A DNA stretch of 60,233 nt, from positions 318,755 to 378,987 of the forward strand of contig JH152692.1 in assembly GCA_000226015.1 (NCBI GenBank). Reading direction: 5' to 3'. Position 1 is the first letter of the stretch. Each line of letters starts with the position of its first letter. The notes under the pieces were generated by a model. That model did not search any database. It had not been told where the DNA came from and saw nothing but the letters and a program-made list of their open reading frames with translations. Of the stretch, positions 24,166 through 36,100 are shown in pieces. The stretch is from Mnemiopsis leidyi. Taxonomy: Eukaryota > Ctenophora > Tentaculata > Lobata > Bolinopsidae. A program made the position numbers and the translations under genes.

Positions 24166-27100
24166 TTATTTAAAGTTGCTGAAGTCCATTTTCAGCGCAA
24201 TTTTAGGAGCAGCTGAGATTACGTTACTGCTAGATAGCCGAGTCGGGGTTGCCTGGGCTTGAGCTTTAGCAGCAGACGACCTAAAAAGAATATGCACTGT
24301 GTCAGTGGCCACTTCTGGATAAGATTGTAAAAGGACAAAATATAATATAAGGAAGATGACATAAGCAGGAAAATAAAATAAGCAGGAATATATATAAGCA
24401 GGAATATAATATAAGGAAGATGATATAAGGGAAAAATAGCCCAACCTAATAGCAGACTCGAGCTGCTGTTTGAGGTGAGGTTGATTACCGAACATCGTCC
24501 TGACTTCAGCAGGATACGTCTGGGTAAGATAGGTTATCTCTGCTAGACAATGAGCGTGTCCGGCACTTCCTAGCACTGATATCAGCACTGGCACTATCAA
24601 TCTGATAAGAGAGTTCCGGTTATATATCCTGTCACAAAGAAAAGTAACACTTTAAATTGCAAGTCTATCTATAGTATGGTATCTGACTATCTATTATACC
24701 TGATCATGTGAATGTGCGTGTTAGGTAGACAGTTAGAAAGTAACAGTCTTTGTATAGAAAGTATCTCCTTTAGAACCGTCAGGTCATCTTCTCGGACAGG
24801 GCTTACTTTCTGAGACAGAGTCAGAGTTGCTCAACTTTACAACTTACTATCACCAAGGGATATTATCATTATATATAGGTGCCAATAAATTTGTGAAACC
24901 CTTTTATTTTAGTAGTTAAGTTGAGGATTTCAGACGAATTGCATGAAAAATGTTTAATAACAAACTGACAGGCCAAAAAAATCAGTGTTACATAATGATG
25001 TTTCATATCTTTACTTGGTAAGCGAAGAATACTTCAAAGAAAGAGGGAGCGACAGATTTGATGTATCGAGTTCTGATGACAGAATCACAGGACATGATCA
25101 AAGTTTTGAAGGCACGCAGGGATGTCAGTTTGCTGTTCATGTCCCCCTTCAGCATTTTGGAAAACAAGGCTGATACCTTGTCATATACCTGGGGTAAGAT
25201 TGTCGTCAAATTGATAATCCCGGTTGACTTCAATACTTACAAAAAAGACTTCTCTAGATCAACCAACATATTTTCCCACGGGATAGAGGGATAAAGCCAT
25301 CACTAGATTTGCAACAGATGTCACATGATAAAACCTTGTCAAACATAAACTTACGATCTGCACGTTGGAAGCTTGGGGAGGAGCAGAGCAGATCAGGACG
25401 GTAAGAGTACTGACGTAACTCTCCAGATGAGCCTGATCGCTCTTCTGGTCTAAGGTTTGGAGTAGCGTGACCAGTGTCGTTGTTATACAAGTCAGCCATT
25501 TCCTATCGTTGCTGTCCTTAATCTCCATGTTCTTTATCACGCTACACAAACCTAAAAGCAGGAATTGAGCACTAGCAAAAGGAAGTTATACCACCTACAA
25601 TGCAGTATCACAAATTTCAACATAATATGGAAGCGCGAAGTTTTGACTACAAAAACTTAACCCCTCAACTACATATTCACAGAACCACTGATGAATGCAA
25701 GACTAATTATATTTCTCCGAACAGAACACAGGAAGAGCAGGCCATCCGAAAACAACTCGTTTCAGAATTGAAAGTGAAGTGTTCAGGTGACACGAACTCT
25801 CGCTTCTTTATTCAGATAGGAGAAGTAGTTAAAGAGAAAATGATGAGTCATTCCACTCTTCCAAGGGATGAGATTGTGCGATGAGTTTGATAAATGAAAG
25901 TCACATTCCCGACACACACCCGGTACATACCTTGAGAAACATGCGGTACAACACTGAAGAACTTGTGGCCCATAGAGGGAGTACCGTGTAAAACAAAGTC
26001 AGAAGTTTTAACCTCCTCTTCTTTCTCCTCCTCCGTGGGATTAACAGCACATGCGCTAAACAGTCCTGGGGGGATTTCTCAGATCAGGGATTCAGTTAAA
26101 AAACATAGCCCAATTTCTTTGTTAAGAAACCAAGGGGCAAGTCAATAAATGGTCACTAGAGAAAATTAACATTACGAAAAAATAGTCAAAATCTAGTTTA
26201 AGATGTCCATTTTGACCATTACCATCGGTTTTTCTGTGGACATGGTTAATTGTTTCGACCATTGACCATGGTGTTAATATCAGGGTTTCTTGTTCATGGT
26301 CCGTGCCTTGCCCCCAAATTCAATACTCAACAAGGTTAATGATGGGGTTCCGTCCAGGCTCAATTCTTTACACTCAAGTCAATATGTTCGTTTAATACGT
26401 CCTCTTGATTTAATAATCGAATTATTTTACATTTTCACTCTGTCGTTAAGTTAAGATCTCTTTGATTCGAGCTAATTGACGTACTTTTGCGACATGGCCG
26501 GCGCCGGATAGCCAACCGAGACAATATAACTTTAAACTACATAGTTTGTCGCGTGTCATTCCATCATGATAAAAAGGGATTATATCCATTAGACATGATT
26601 ACAGACATGACGACAAATCCTACTTACCGAGGATCATCTGACCGAAAAAAGTAAAAAGTGGTGCATTAACAAGAACTCGACAAAGATTTCGCCAAGAAAT
26701 GTCTCGTCATTTGATAAGTCTAAGTAGGCTATGTGCAATTAAAATTAAAAGAGGAGGTCTTTATAAATCCCCCTAATTTCACTCCACACACCAGTAAGGA
26801 GGAGGAAGGCAGCCTCAGGAACCTCCACGTAAAACTGGTCTGTCGGCAGGTTTATCAGTCCGACAACGACGTCAATACTCAATTTTATCAGTTCTTTGAT
26901 CTGAGGTGAAAAGTCAGTGAGAAAAATGTCGCCAAATTTCTAAATAGCCAGTTCTTGTGGATGATCTGATTCAATTTCCACGGTTGAAACGAGCAGGTTC
27001 GACTAGAACAGATAAAAAAAACTGACCGCAGAGAGAGGCTCCCCAGTTGAAGCGTAGCTGCTGATCGGTGTTCTGGGATGGTCGGTTGGGCTGATTTCTG

Positions 27101-30100
27101 GGAATCTCCTCAACAACACACACATCACCATCTCCAGATTGGCAAACAGGAAGGAGTTCCCTGGCTCCAGTCTGTCGTCACACCCCTCACCCATTTTCCC
27201 ACGGCATTCCTGGTGAAATAGATTATATTTCTATTTCTAGTATTGAACATATTTTTGGAGAAATTGCAAAAGAGTCCTAACTTTAGGGAAGAACGCAAAC
27301 GAATTCAGACTTTTAATCCGACTATTTGAACAGCCCCACTCCATTCTTGCAATTAATGTAGTGCAATCAAACACCCACCAGTTTATCATTGACGCCACGC
27401 GCTATTGTATTTGAATTTTTTCTCATTAATAATTAACTATAATAATATTATTAGTTCGGACGACTCGGCTTGCCATACAGATTATATCACATCACACCAA
27501 GGCACGAACTGGCAAAAATAAGAATTGATGAACAGCTTTAAAATGTAATGGGTATTTATACACAAATAAGTACACCGGGGCTATTAAGACACAAATTGAC
27601 AAATAAGTACACCGCGGCAGATACAATGACAGACAAGCTAGCAAACGGCCCTCATAGAATCTTGTGATAGCTTCTCTTTTTAAATCTTCTTTATATTCTT
27701 GTTTAACATGGGCGCCCTTACAGTCTAAATGAGTTTTGCTTTGCTTTTTATGTACTTGTTTATTGTTTTATTTCTACATGCCTTTGAAGCAATAAGTTTG
27801 GTGATTTTCTCAGTGGAGATTATGTCCCCACAAAAAATTCAAAAAGTATGTTGTCCAACCTAAAATTGCCCAAAAAATCAATACAGGCGATATTAGACCT
27901 CTAACTTATATGGTTTGCCAGAAATTCAAAAAATATTAAAAAAACCAAAAATTTATACCGCCTGTTTACAATGTCGGTCACATGGGAAAAGGGTCAAACA
28001 CGTCAAATTGGCTGTAAAACAGATAAAATTGGCAAAAACGCCTTAAACACCCATTTTAAGGGGTCAGCCCCGGTTTGTGTTTTACTGTGACCACCATTTT
28101 CATGTGCAAGAGCTGAACCTTTTTTTACGAAGCTAAGATTTGGTAGCTATTCCCAATAGCCGAACTAATAAACGATTCACGGACTGTACCGCGACACGGA
28201 CTGTACCGCGACAGGTTTTGAGCGACAGCAGTTAGGCTTGTCGCGGTTCAGTCCCTGTCGCGGTAGTGTCTGTTGAGCGGACTGTACCGCGACAAAATTT
28301 TTTCCTATTTCAATTCTAATTAGATTTAAAGTCAGCAGCATTAATTTCACTGCTGATTGGTACTTGTATTTAATAAAGGTAATTAAATGGTTGATTTCTG
28401 CGATATATTGATTCACTGAGTAAGCACAGGTTGATCGGTCATAATGTACAATGCATCATGCTGGGCGGCTCCTGCTGCTGTCATGGAGAAGTTGGATATT
28501 TGCCATCGTAAACATCTTCGTGCTATCATGAACGTACGCTACCCAAGCATGATCTCAAACAAGACGATGCAACACCTGTCCCTTATCCGAGTGTGTTCAG
28601 CTAGCAAGATGGAAATTACTTGGTCATGTTTTAAGAAGCCCAGAAAATAGCCCAGCACAAAGCGCCCTGTGTTTTGTTGTAAATCAAGTAACAATTTTAC
28701 CTGGCGGAAGAGGAAGCTGGAAGGCACCGCATAAATTTGTTCGATGTTTTAAAGTCTGACTTGAAAAATCGTGATATTTTGTTAAACGATTATAGTGACC
28801 TATTAAGTTTACAAATGTTGGCCTCTGACAGGAAGAAGTGGCAAGATATGTTTGACCTGGTGGACCCAGGATAGTTTTTCTTGAGCAACTTATAATCTTA
28901 TGAAGGTGCCCTTGGGCCATTTATAAGGATTGGTAAAGTTTGATAATAGTAACTGAGTAAGGGAGCTTTTCTTGTGACTCATACCGTGAGCCCGTATTGA
29001 TTAACTGAGGGATCGCATGACCGCATTAAGTGTGCAAGCATGCTGTAAGTCATCGTGACGTGACCCTGTTATGTTCTCATGTTAACTGATTGGAAAAACG
29101 AGAACACGTTTATAGTCACCGTGACGTGAGCTCTGGTATGTACTCATGAGTAGTGTCAGTGGTGGTCACGTGAACACGAAGCAGCATACCCATCCTCCTT
29201 CCCTTTCTGACACCGCGGTCCACCTTGCCAAACAGTCTTTGAAGCGGAAAGCGTCAGCTGACGCTGTTGGACCTCTCTCAGTTGAAACCCGGTTCCAAGC
29301 TGAACTGTCAACCTGCTTCCTTATCGAAGATTGCTAGACGGGCCCGCATCCAAGCTCAACGTCATCCAGTGGCTCCTAGATCTCTTGAAGACCTCGTCCT
29401 CTCTCCCGTCTACATCAGATTCAAGAACCAACAAAGGAGAAACCTTCCTGTTATGTAGAAAGGGTAGAACTGTCGCGGTTCAGTCCCTGTCGCGGTAGTG
29501 TCTGTTGAGCGGACTGTTCCGCGACAATTTAAATTAGATTGTCGCGGTTTAGTCCCTGTCGCGGTAGTGTCTGTTGAGCGGACTGTTCCGCGACAAAGCT
29601 TCCTAACAACATCTGTCGCGGTACAGTCCGTGTCGCGGTACAGTCCGTGTCGCGGTACAGTCCGTTTACCCTAATAAACGAAAATTAATTCGATGATTAT
29701 TATGGAGAAGAAATGTTTGATTTATTTGCATTTATGTGCTTTAAAGTCAATCTCAGCTTGGCGATTTTTTTCAAATACTGACATTAATGCAGCTAGCTCC
29801 CCCTAAATTCTGGATATTTTACTTGACTTAAAATTGTCCATGTTTAATTTATATTGTTTCACTTCCAGTTTCCATTCAATGCGATATCATAAATGGCAAA
29901 CTTCAACGAATTCTTAAAAAATCGTAGCCAATGTTTTAATGTAGGGCTAGGAATGTAATCGCTCGAAATACGTGCGAAGCTTTTGTCCTTAACCGGTTCA
30001 AGCTGAATCGACATTGTAGTTATGGAAAAAATACACCAGGTTATGACGGATCTACAAATAATTGGAGCAGGGCTAGGCCGGACAGGCACAATGACCCTAA

Positions 30101-33100
30101 AGCTGGCCCTGGAGCAACTCGGATTTGGCCCTTGTCATCATATGAGCGAAACTTTCAAGAATCCTGAGCGAAACCTGAAGTTACACTTACAGTCGATACT
30201 CCTTGGGGATGACCCGGAACGACTGATGGAGACTTTGTTTGAAGGTTACCGAGCGGTGGTGGACTACCCCGGGTGTCTGTTCTATGAGACACTCATGGAG
30301 ATGAACCCTAACGCTAAAGTAGTTCTGACTCTCAGAGATTCCCCTGACATTTGGGTTAAGTCTGTTAGAGATACGATTTTCTGCATGCACGCAGCGAGAA
30401 ATTTGTTTACATGGAAACTGATGGAACTGATACGTCCCCTTGTCACATCCGCCCACATACCTGTGCTGTTGCAAATAATGGAAAGTAAGCAAGGTCATGG
30501 GGTTAGTCCCATCGACCCTAGCACAAATCTCGCTAGAGTGTACTCTGACTGGACTGAAAGAGTTAAAGAGACTGTTCCACCTGATAAACTTCTCATTTTC
30601 AATGTTAAGCAGGGATGGAAACCACTCTGCGAATTTCTTAGGGTACCCGTCCCCGAGACACCTTTTCCAAGAACAAACAGTACGCACATGTTTTGGGAAT
30701 TAAGATGGAAATATGCTAAAAAGTCGTTGTCTAAAATAGCCATGATTATAGGTCTCTTCGGGATGTATATTTTCGTGTTCAAGTTTATGGTCAAATTTGA
30801 TCATAAGATATAACTACAAATATTATAGCGTGCGAGTGAAAACCATAGAAATCCTTGACGTTACATCAGTTTATCAACCTAGCTCGAATATGTTTGAGAC
30901 TTTTACAGGGTAGACGTAAACAATGACAAATAATCAGACATTCAACTTTGAATCTTTTATCGTTATTGTACTCAATATCGACCTTATTTTGGTACAGTAA
31001 AATTATCCAGTTTCATCCTGTTGCACCGTATGTTGTACGGGTAAAACTGTGAATGTTGTAATTGTCCACTCTGCGCCAGTGGTAACAAGTATATACCTAC
31101 TGAGCTGCCCTCAAGTTTATAAAATCGGGTTGTCATTATTATTATTATATACTTTAGAAAATTTAAAACTTTTACCCTCAACTAAGGACAATTTTTGGGC
31201 ACTTTCCTCTGCTTGTATCCCACCATACGGGGGACCGGCGAGGGTGTGAAGAAAGGGCTAAGAAGAAGAGCAAAAAGGGCAAAAAGAAGAGGAAAACCAA
31301 CAACAAGAACAAGAACAACAACAACAACAACAACAACAGCAAAAAGTATTACAACAATAATAACAACAAGGACACCAACAAGAACAACAATAACAAAATG
31401 AACAAGAACAAAAACAATAAAAAGAACACCAACACCAATAGCAACAAGAACAACGACCACAACCACAACAACAATCACAACAACAACCATAACCACTACC
31501 GCAAACACATCCACCAGAGAATCCAGCAGTCAGACAGAAGCGATTCAGGGGGCCCTCCACTGAGGAAACGCGATTCGCCTGAGTACTGAGAAGAGCCCCT
31601 CTTCTTCTGTTAAGGACGAATACGGCGCTAGCTCCTCTACGCTTGTCTGAGGTGCTTTCTCACCGTGTCCGCAGATGTGAACTCCTGCTAGCCCGCATCA
31701 AACATACATATAAACCGCAACAGACCTCGGGAGTCTGGAAGCTGATGCTGCTATTTCCAGAGCAAGCTGATGGGGGTAGAGTACTCTAAGCTCGTTACCC
31801 ACTTCAGCAGGCAGGGACTTCTGGTCAAAGCCAACGTCTTTTATATAACTAATGAATAAAACTAGGTGGTCCTGTGAGTTAGCCGAAGAGGCTGTCTCTG
31901 GGTGGGTTCCGCAACCTAGTCTTGCTAATTTATCGGCTTTTTCGTTGCCTTCAATACATTCATGTTCCGAAACCCATCTCAGCTCGACCCTGTGGCATGT
32001 ACCCAGAGTGTTAAGGTGGTCGACTATGTCCAGGACCAGTCTGGATTTAATGTTTGTCCTGTTTGCTGCTTTAATAGCGGCTTATGAGCTTGAAAGAAAG
32101 ATAATGTGAGCTGGGGATCCTAGATTACCGTGCCTCCTTTTAAAGCGCAAAAACCAGCTCCCGTGCTGTTAGCTATTTTAGATCCGTCTGACTACTCCTG
32201 CCCTCAATCTGGAATATGAATCAACAACCACCCACCTGAGGGGCCTTCCCTGATATCTACAAATAACAACTTCAGCAAATGATAGATGTCACACCTAGCG
32301 AATCTATAATCTGCAACACAGATGGATCTAAAACAGACGAAGCTTGTGTAGCAAGTTAATCTAATCACAACTAATATCAACAACACAACAATCCATGAGA
32401 AATTACACAAGCTCGGACACCAAGAGGAAACAGTCCCTCATTTCCTCGGCCAGGGTCCAACCACCACTCAGCTTAGAGGACATAAATTCAACCAAAAGAT
32501 TCCTTGACCCTGAATTAACATCTATCCGAAACCAAACATATCTTCTTAGTCATCTTTGATCTCTAGATAAAGCTCTATATCTCCTGGCTCTTCAGTATCC
32601 TTTAACCTTACTCCCCTCACCTTTCCCTCCTATACCTCCCTATATTTTCTTTTCTTATAAGTTATATCCCTCTCTTACTCCCCTCATATTTCCCTCCTAT
32701 ATTTTCTTATCTTACAAGTTATATCCCCCAGTAAAACAGCTTTTGATGTTATCCTCTTGTGGGGTTTTTTTAGACTTAGTCTCTCTTTAAAAAGCTCCGT
32801 TTCAGCTATTGTAAACAGCAACCTTTCATCATTAAAAATTAGTTTTTTATGGTTTTAATACTTTTAACAACTACTATTAAATAAATAATTTGAGGACACT
32901 CTGTATCACTTGATGACGAGTACAAGTCTTTTATAGATGGGTTTGTGCAGTGCAAGAGGAGCTTACTAATGTTATCCACCTCTTTGTAATGTATATTGTG
33001 ATCAGCATGAGTTAACTCAAAGTCGTGTGTATCACTCGCTTTTCTTAGAAAATATAGAGATATGTAAATTTTGATTCATTATGTAGCTGCCATATTTCAA

Positions 33101-36100
33101 CGCAAAAGTCACGGCTTTTAACGTAATATTTTTTTATTTTGTTACACCTGTTTTTTACAGTTATACTGAAGGGGCTGCTGGAAGATTCTAGATCTATCAA
33201 CGGAGCCCCTTCTCATTTAACCCTCAATTATGGTTTCCCGGTCATTCAGCTGAGTCGAGCGAAGGAGGTTGATCTGGGAATCGAACTCCTGATCTGCTGT
33301 ATAGAAAGTCGGGGTAGATACCACTACACCACCAACCCATAAATAGTAGTATAGTAGTGACTCAGTGAGTTAGGGCGGACTGCCATATCTTAAAAAGTAT
33401 ATTACAGTAAGCGGCAAAATACTCCAAAAATTGCTCTAATTACCACGAGAATTATTATGCACGAGAATATTAGCATCATCGGGTTGAAAGCAATTTCCGA
33501 TCGTATAGGCATTTACAGCTAATGGATGGTAAAAGAAATTTTTGGAACCTGGTTATAAAATGATACCAAAAGACGTTTCCATTAAAATCGTTAACCTGAC
33601 GTAATATACCTTACTTAAAACGCGAAAGTACTCAAGCGTGATTGCACAAGCGATTACGATTTTACCATCCGCCTATACCGGAATGCCACCTTTTGCTGGG
33701 TATAAAGTCAATCCTTTCAGCCGTGAGTGCTACCCCATATGCTCACAGGATCCATTTTATTCAGCCGTTCTTTGCATGACATCTTGCAACACGTTTGCGC
33801 AATCGGTTTGTAATTTAAATATTTGACATCAGTACAGGACAGACTCTGAATCCAAGTCATCATCGATAGTTGCTAATTATAAGGGCTTTTTACGCTAACA
33901 TATGTGATCTTGTACGTGTAACTTTTTCTCATTTGCCCTGCTTTCCGACCGTTTCTTGACTAAGTGTAAAAATTAGAAATAAGAGCAGCTCATTTCGATA
34001 TACCTTAGGAATAGAAATCGCGAAAACGTTAATCCGAAATATTTCGTCTGAAAAATTTGGTCAGTGAGGCCCCTGCATGAGCTTGTTGCTGAACATAGAT
34101 CGAATTTTTATAAACTTTTAAACAATCCTGCATTAAAATTTTCAGATGACTATTCAAGCGAAGAAAATGACACTTATAGTTTATTAGTTTGGGTGGTCGT
34201 TTAATTGATGATCTTGGTCTTGGTAGTAGAACTGGTAGTATCCTATGTCATATCTTTATCCTTAAGAATTCTAGCCCTAGAAGTTTAAAAGTTAATGAGC
34301 ACTTATTTATACAGAAGTTAAGAACCCTTAAACCCAATGGAATTAATTCTTGTAACTCCTTTAGTATACCCCTACTTTTTGAAAATAAAACATTTGATTC
34401 TAATTGTATATTATTCGATTTTGAGTTTTAGATGCATGGACTAGTACTACTAGTTGGGGTCTCACTACCCCCCTTACCCGAGTGCTTTGGCCTTTTGTGA
34501 GTCCGATTTTTCGTTGTGCCTTATTTTTGCGCCCTCTTACTTTTTACTTTAAACTTTTCTTCTACAGTTTTTCTAGGAATTGGTACAAATCTTTTCTTTA
34601 TTAGGTGCTGATGATGCAGTGAAAGCGTTTCACCTCTTAATAGGACAGTTACAATTTCATTGTGTCGTTCGCGGAGGCAATGAAACGAGCTAAATTATAA
34701 TAGAAATATTTTCTTCATCCTCAGTTACTTAGACATTGTCACTCAAATGATTTAATCAATAGTGGTTTTTGAAAGGATTAAAACTCACCTCTCAATGAAG
34801 GTTTATTAGAATTGTTCTGCCTTTCATTCGATGTCTGATTGTGGTAAAGATTTCGTCGATGAAAACTTTCGTCACATTACCATAACAATAACTCAGAACA
34901 GCCATAATTTTATTCCAAATTCTTTGGGTTTGGACAAATTCTATCTTTTAAATATTTCGTTGATGAAAAATTACGACGGTAAAAAGTCTAATTCCGGAAA
35001 ATTTCGTCTGCGTCTAGGACGTAGTGAAATTTTTGCATCGAAGGTATTGATATGCTTATCTAGGTCGTTCAGAAAAGCAAAAATCAAAAGGAGTAATTTA
35101 TTGCTAAGTGAACTTGATTACTAGTTTAAAAATGTAAGCGCAACGTTTTATTTAGAACAGTAGAAAAACTGTTAGAGATTAGAAGTCGCATATAAACTGT
35201 AAAATCACGGCACGCCAGAGCGTTTTTGACAAATCTGATCCGACTAAGCCAACTCTCTTATTATATCTCTCTTATATCTCTCTTATTATATTTGGAAATT
35301 AATATCCGGTCAAAAAATGGAGGACACCCCCTTATAAAACGTTTCTAGTTTCGTCTAAAATTCACCTGCAGAAGGAGGAGAGACTTGAGAGCCTGGATGT
35401 GGACCTGGGCGTTAGACCTCGTCAATACAGTCCGGTGAAGCACGTTGACATACTCAACACACGTAGAATGGTTGTAAGCAATCTTGGCTTGGCTCCAAGA
35501 CGAGGATATAAGCTCTGTAAAGGCTTCCAGACAGATGCAGATAGTTTGGGTAGAATGTGTTGAAGAAGGAGCACAGAGCGCTTCTATTGCTACTCCTGAG
35601 GATGAAGAATCTGTTAAGACGAGATTGTGTGTGTGTATATGTGTGTGTGTGTGTATATGTGTGTGTCCATGTGTATGTTCATGTATGAGTGTATGTGTGT
35701 GTATCGAGAGTCGTGAGGTGTACAAGTAGAGACTAGTGCACATGTCTGACTCTGGTTCTATCTGCCAAGGGTTTGACTGCGACAATTATAGTAGACTGCC
35801 CCAAACACAACCTTGACACATCATGGAGCGGTTTTATCATAGAGATATACCTACAAAAACATTTCCTTGTGTTTGAAAATAGCTCTACCTATGGACAAGA
35901 AAAGACGATCTTCATTAGTCATGTCAAGGATCTTATCCATCTTCATTCTAAATGGGTGTTTGTTGAGCCACATCGCAGCCGCGTGCAGAATGGACGGCCA
36001 TGTTCTCCGGTAGTGAGGTCGAGAGCTGTCTATCGTGTCCGCGCAGTAGAAGGTGCCGCCATTAGCAGGAAGCTGGGTAGAAAATGAGGGCGGCAAAGCG

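Larger units (their letters stand above)
28176..29670 (+). mobile_element. Mutator-like (MULE) DNA transposon remnant
   Basis: An insertion of 1495 bp in HEATR5 intron 19, flanked by an exact 11 bp duplication CTAATAAACGA (28165-28175 and 29671-29681). The length fits the 9-11 bp target duplications of Mutator-like elements. The ends are inverted repeats built from tandem copies of ACGGACTGTACCGCGAC, two on the left and three on the right. A palindromic module of about 60 bp (TCGCGGTTCAGTCCCTGTCGCGG...GAGCGGACTGT(A/T)CCGCGAC) occurs once on the left and twice on the right. Inside are a FLYWCH/MULE-type protein scrap and a retroelement scrap, both broken. The outermost 3-5 bases of the two ends do not match, so the borders could shift slightly. 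Confidence 0.8.

Noticed and set aside
30187-30794. Minus-strand frames of 166 and 99 residues opposite the nested sulfotransferase
   Set aside because: Antisense shadows of the conserved plus-strand gene, with no family similarity of their own.
31182-31589. Val-rich, Cys-rich, Thr-rich and Asn-rich frames
   Set aside because: Low-complexity AAC/AAG tract read in different frames. No start context, domain or splice support.
33270-33341. Functional tRNA gene
   Set aside because: Acceptor stem and boxes are good, but the T stem has three mismatches and no acceptable anticodon stem forms.
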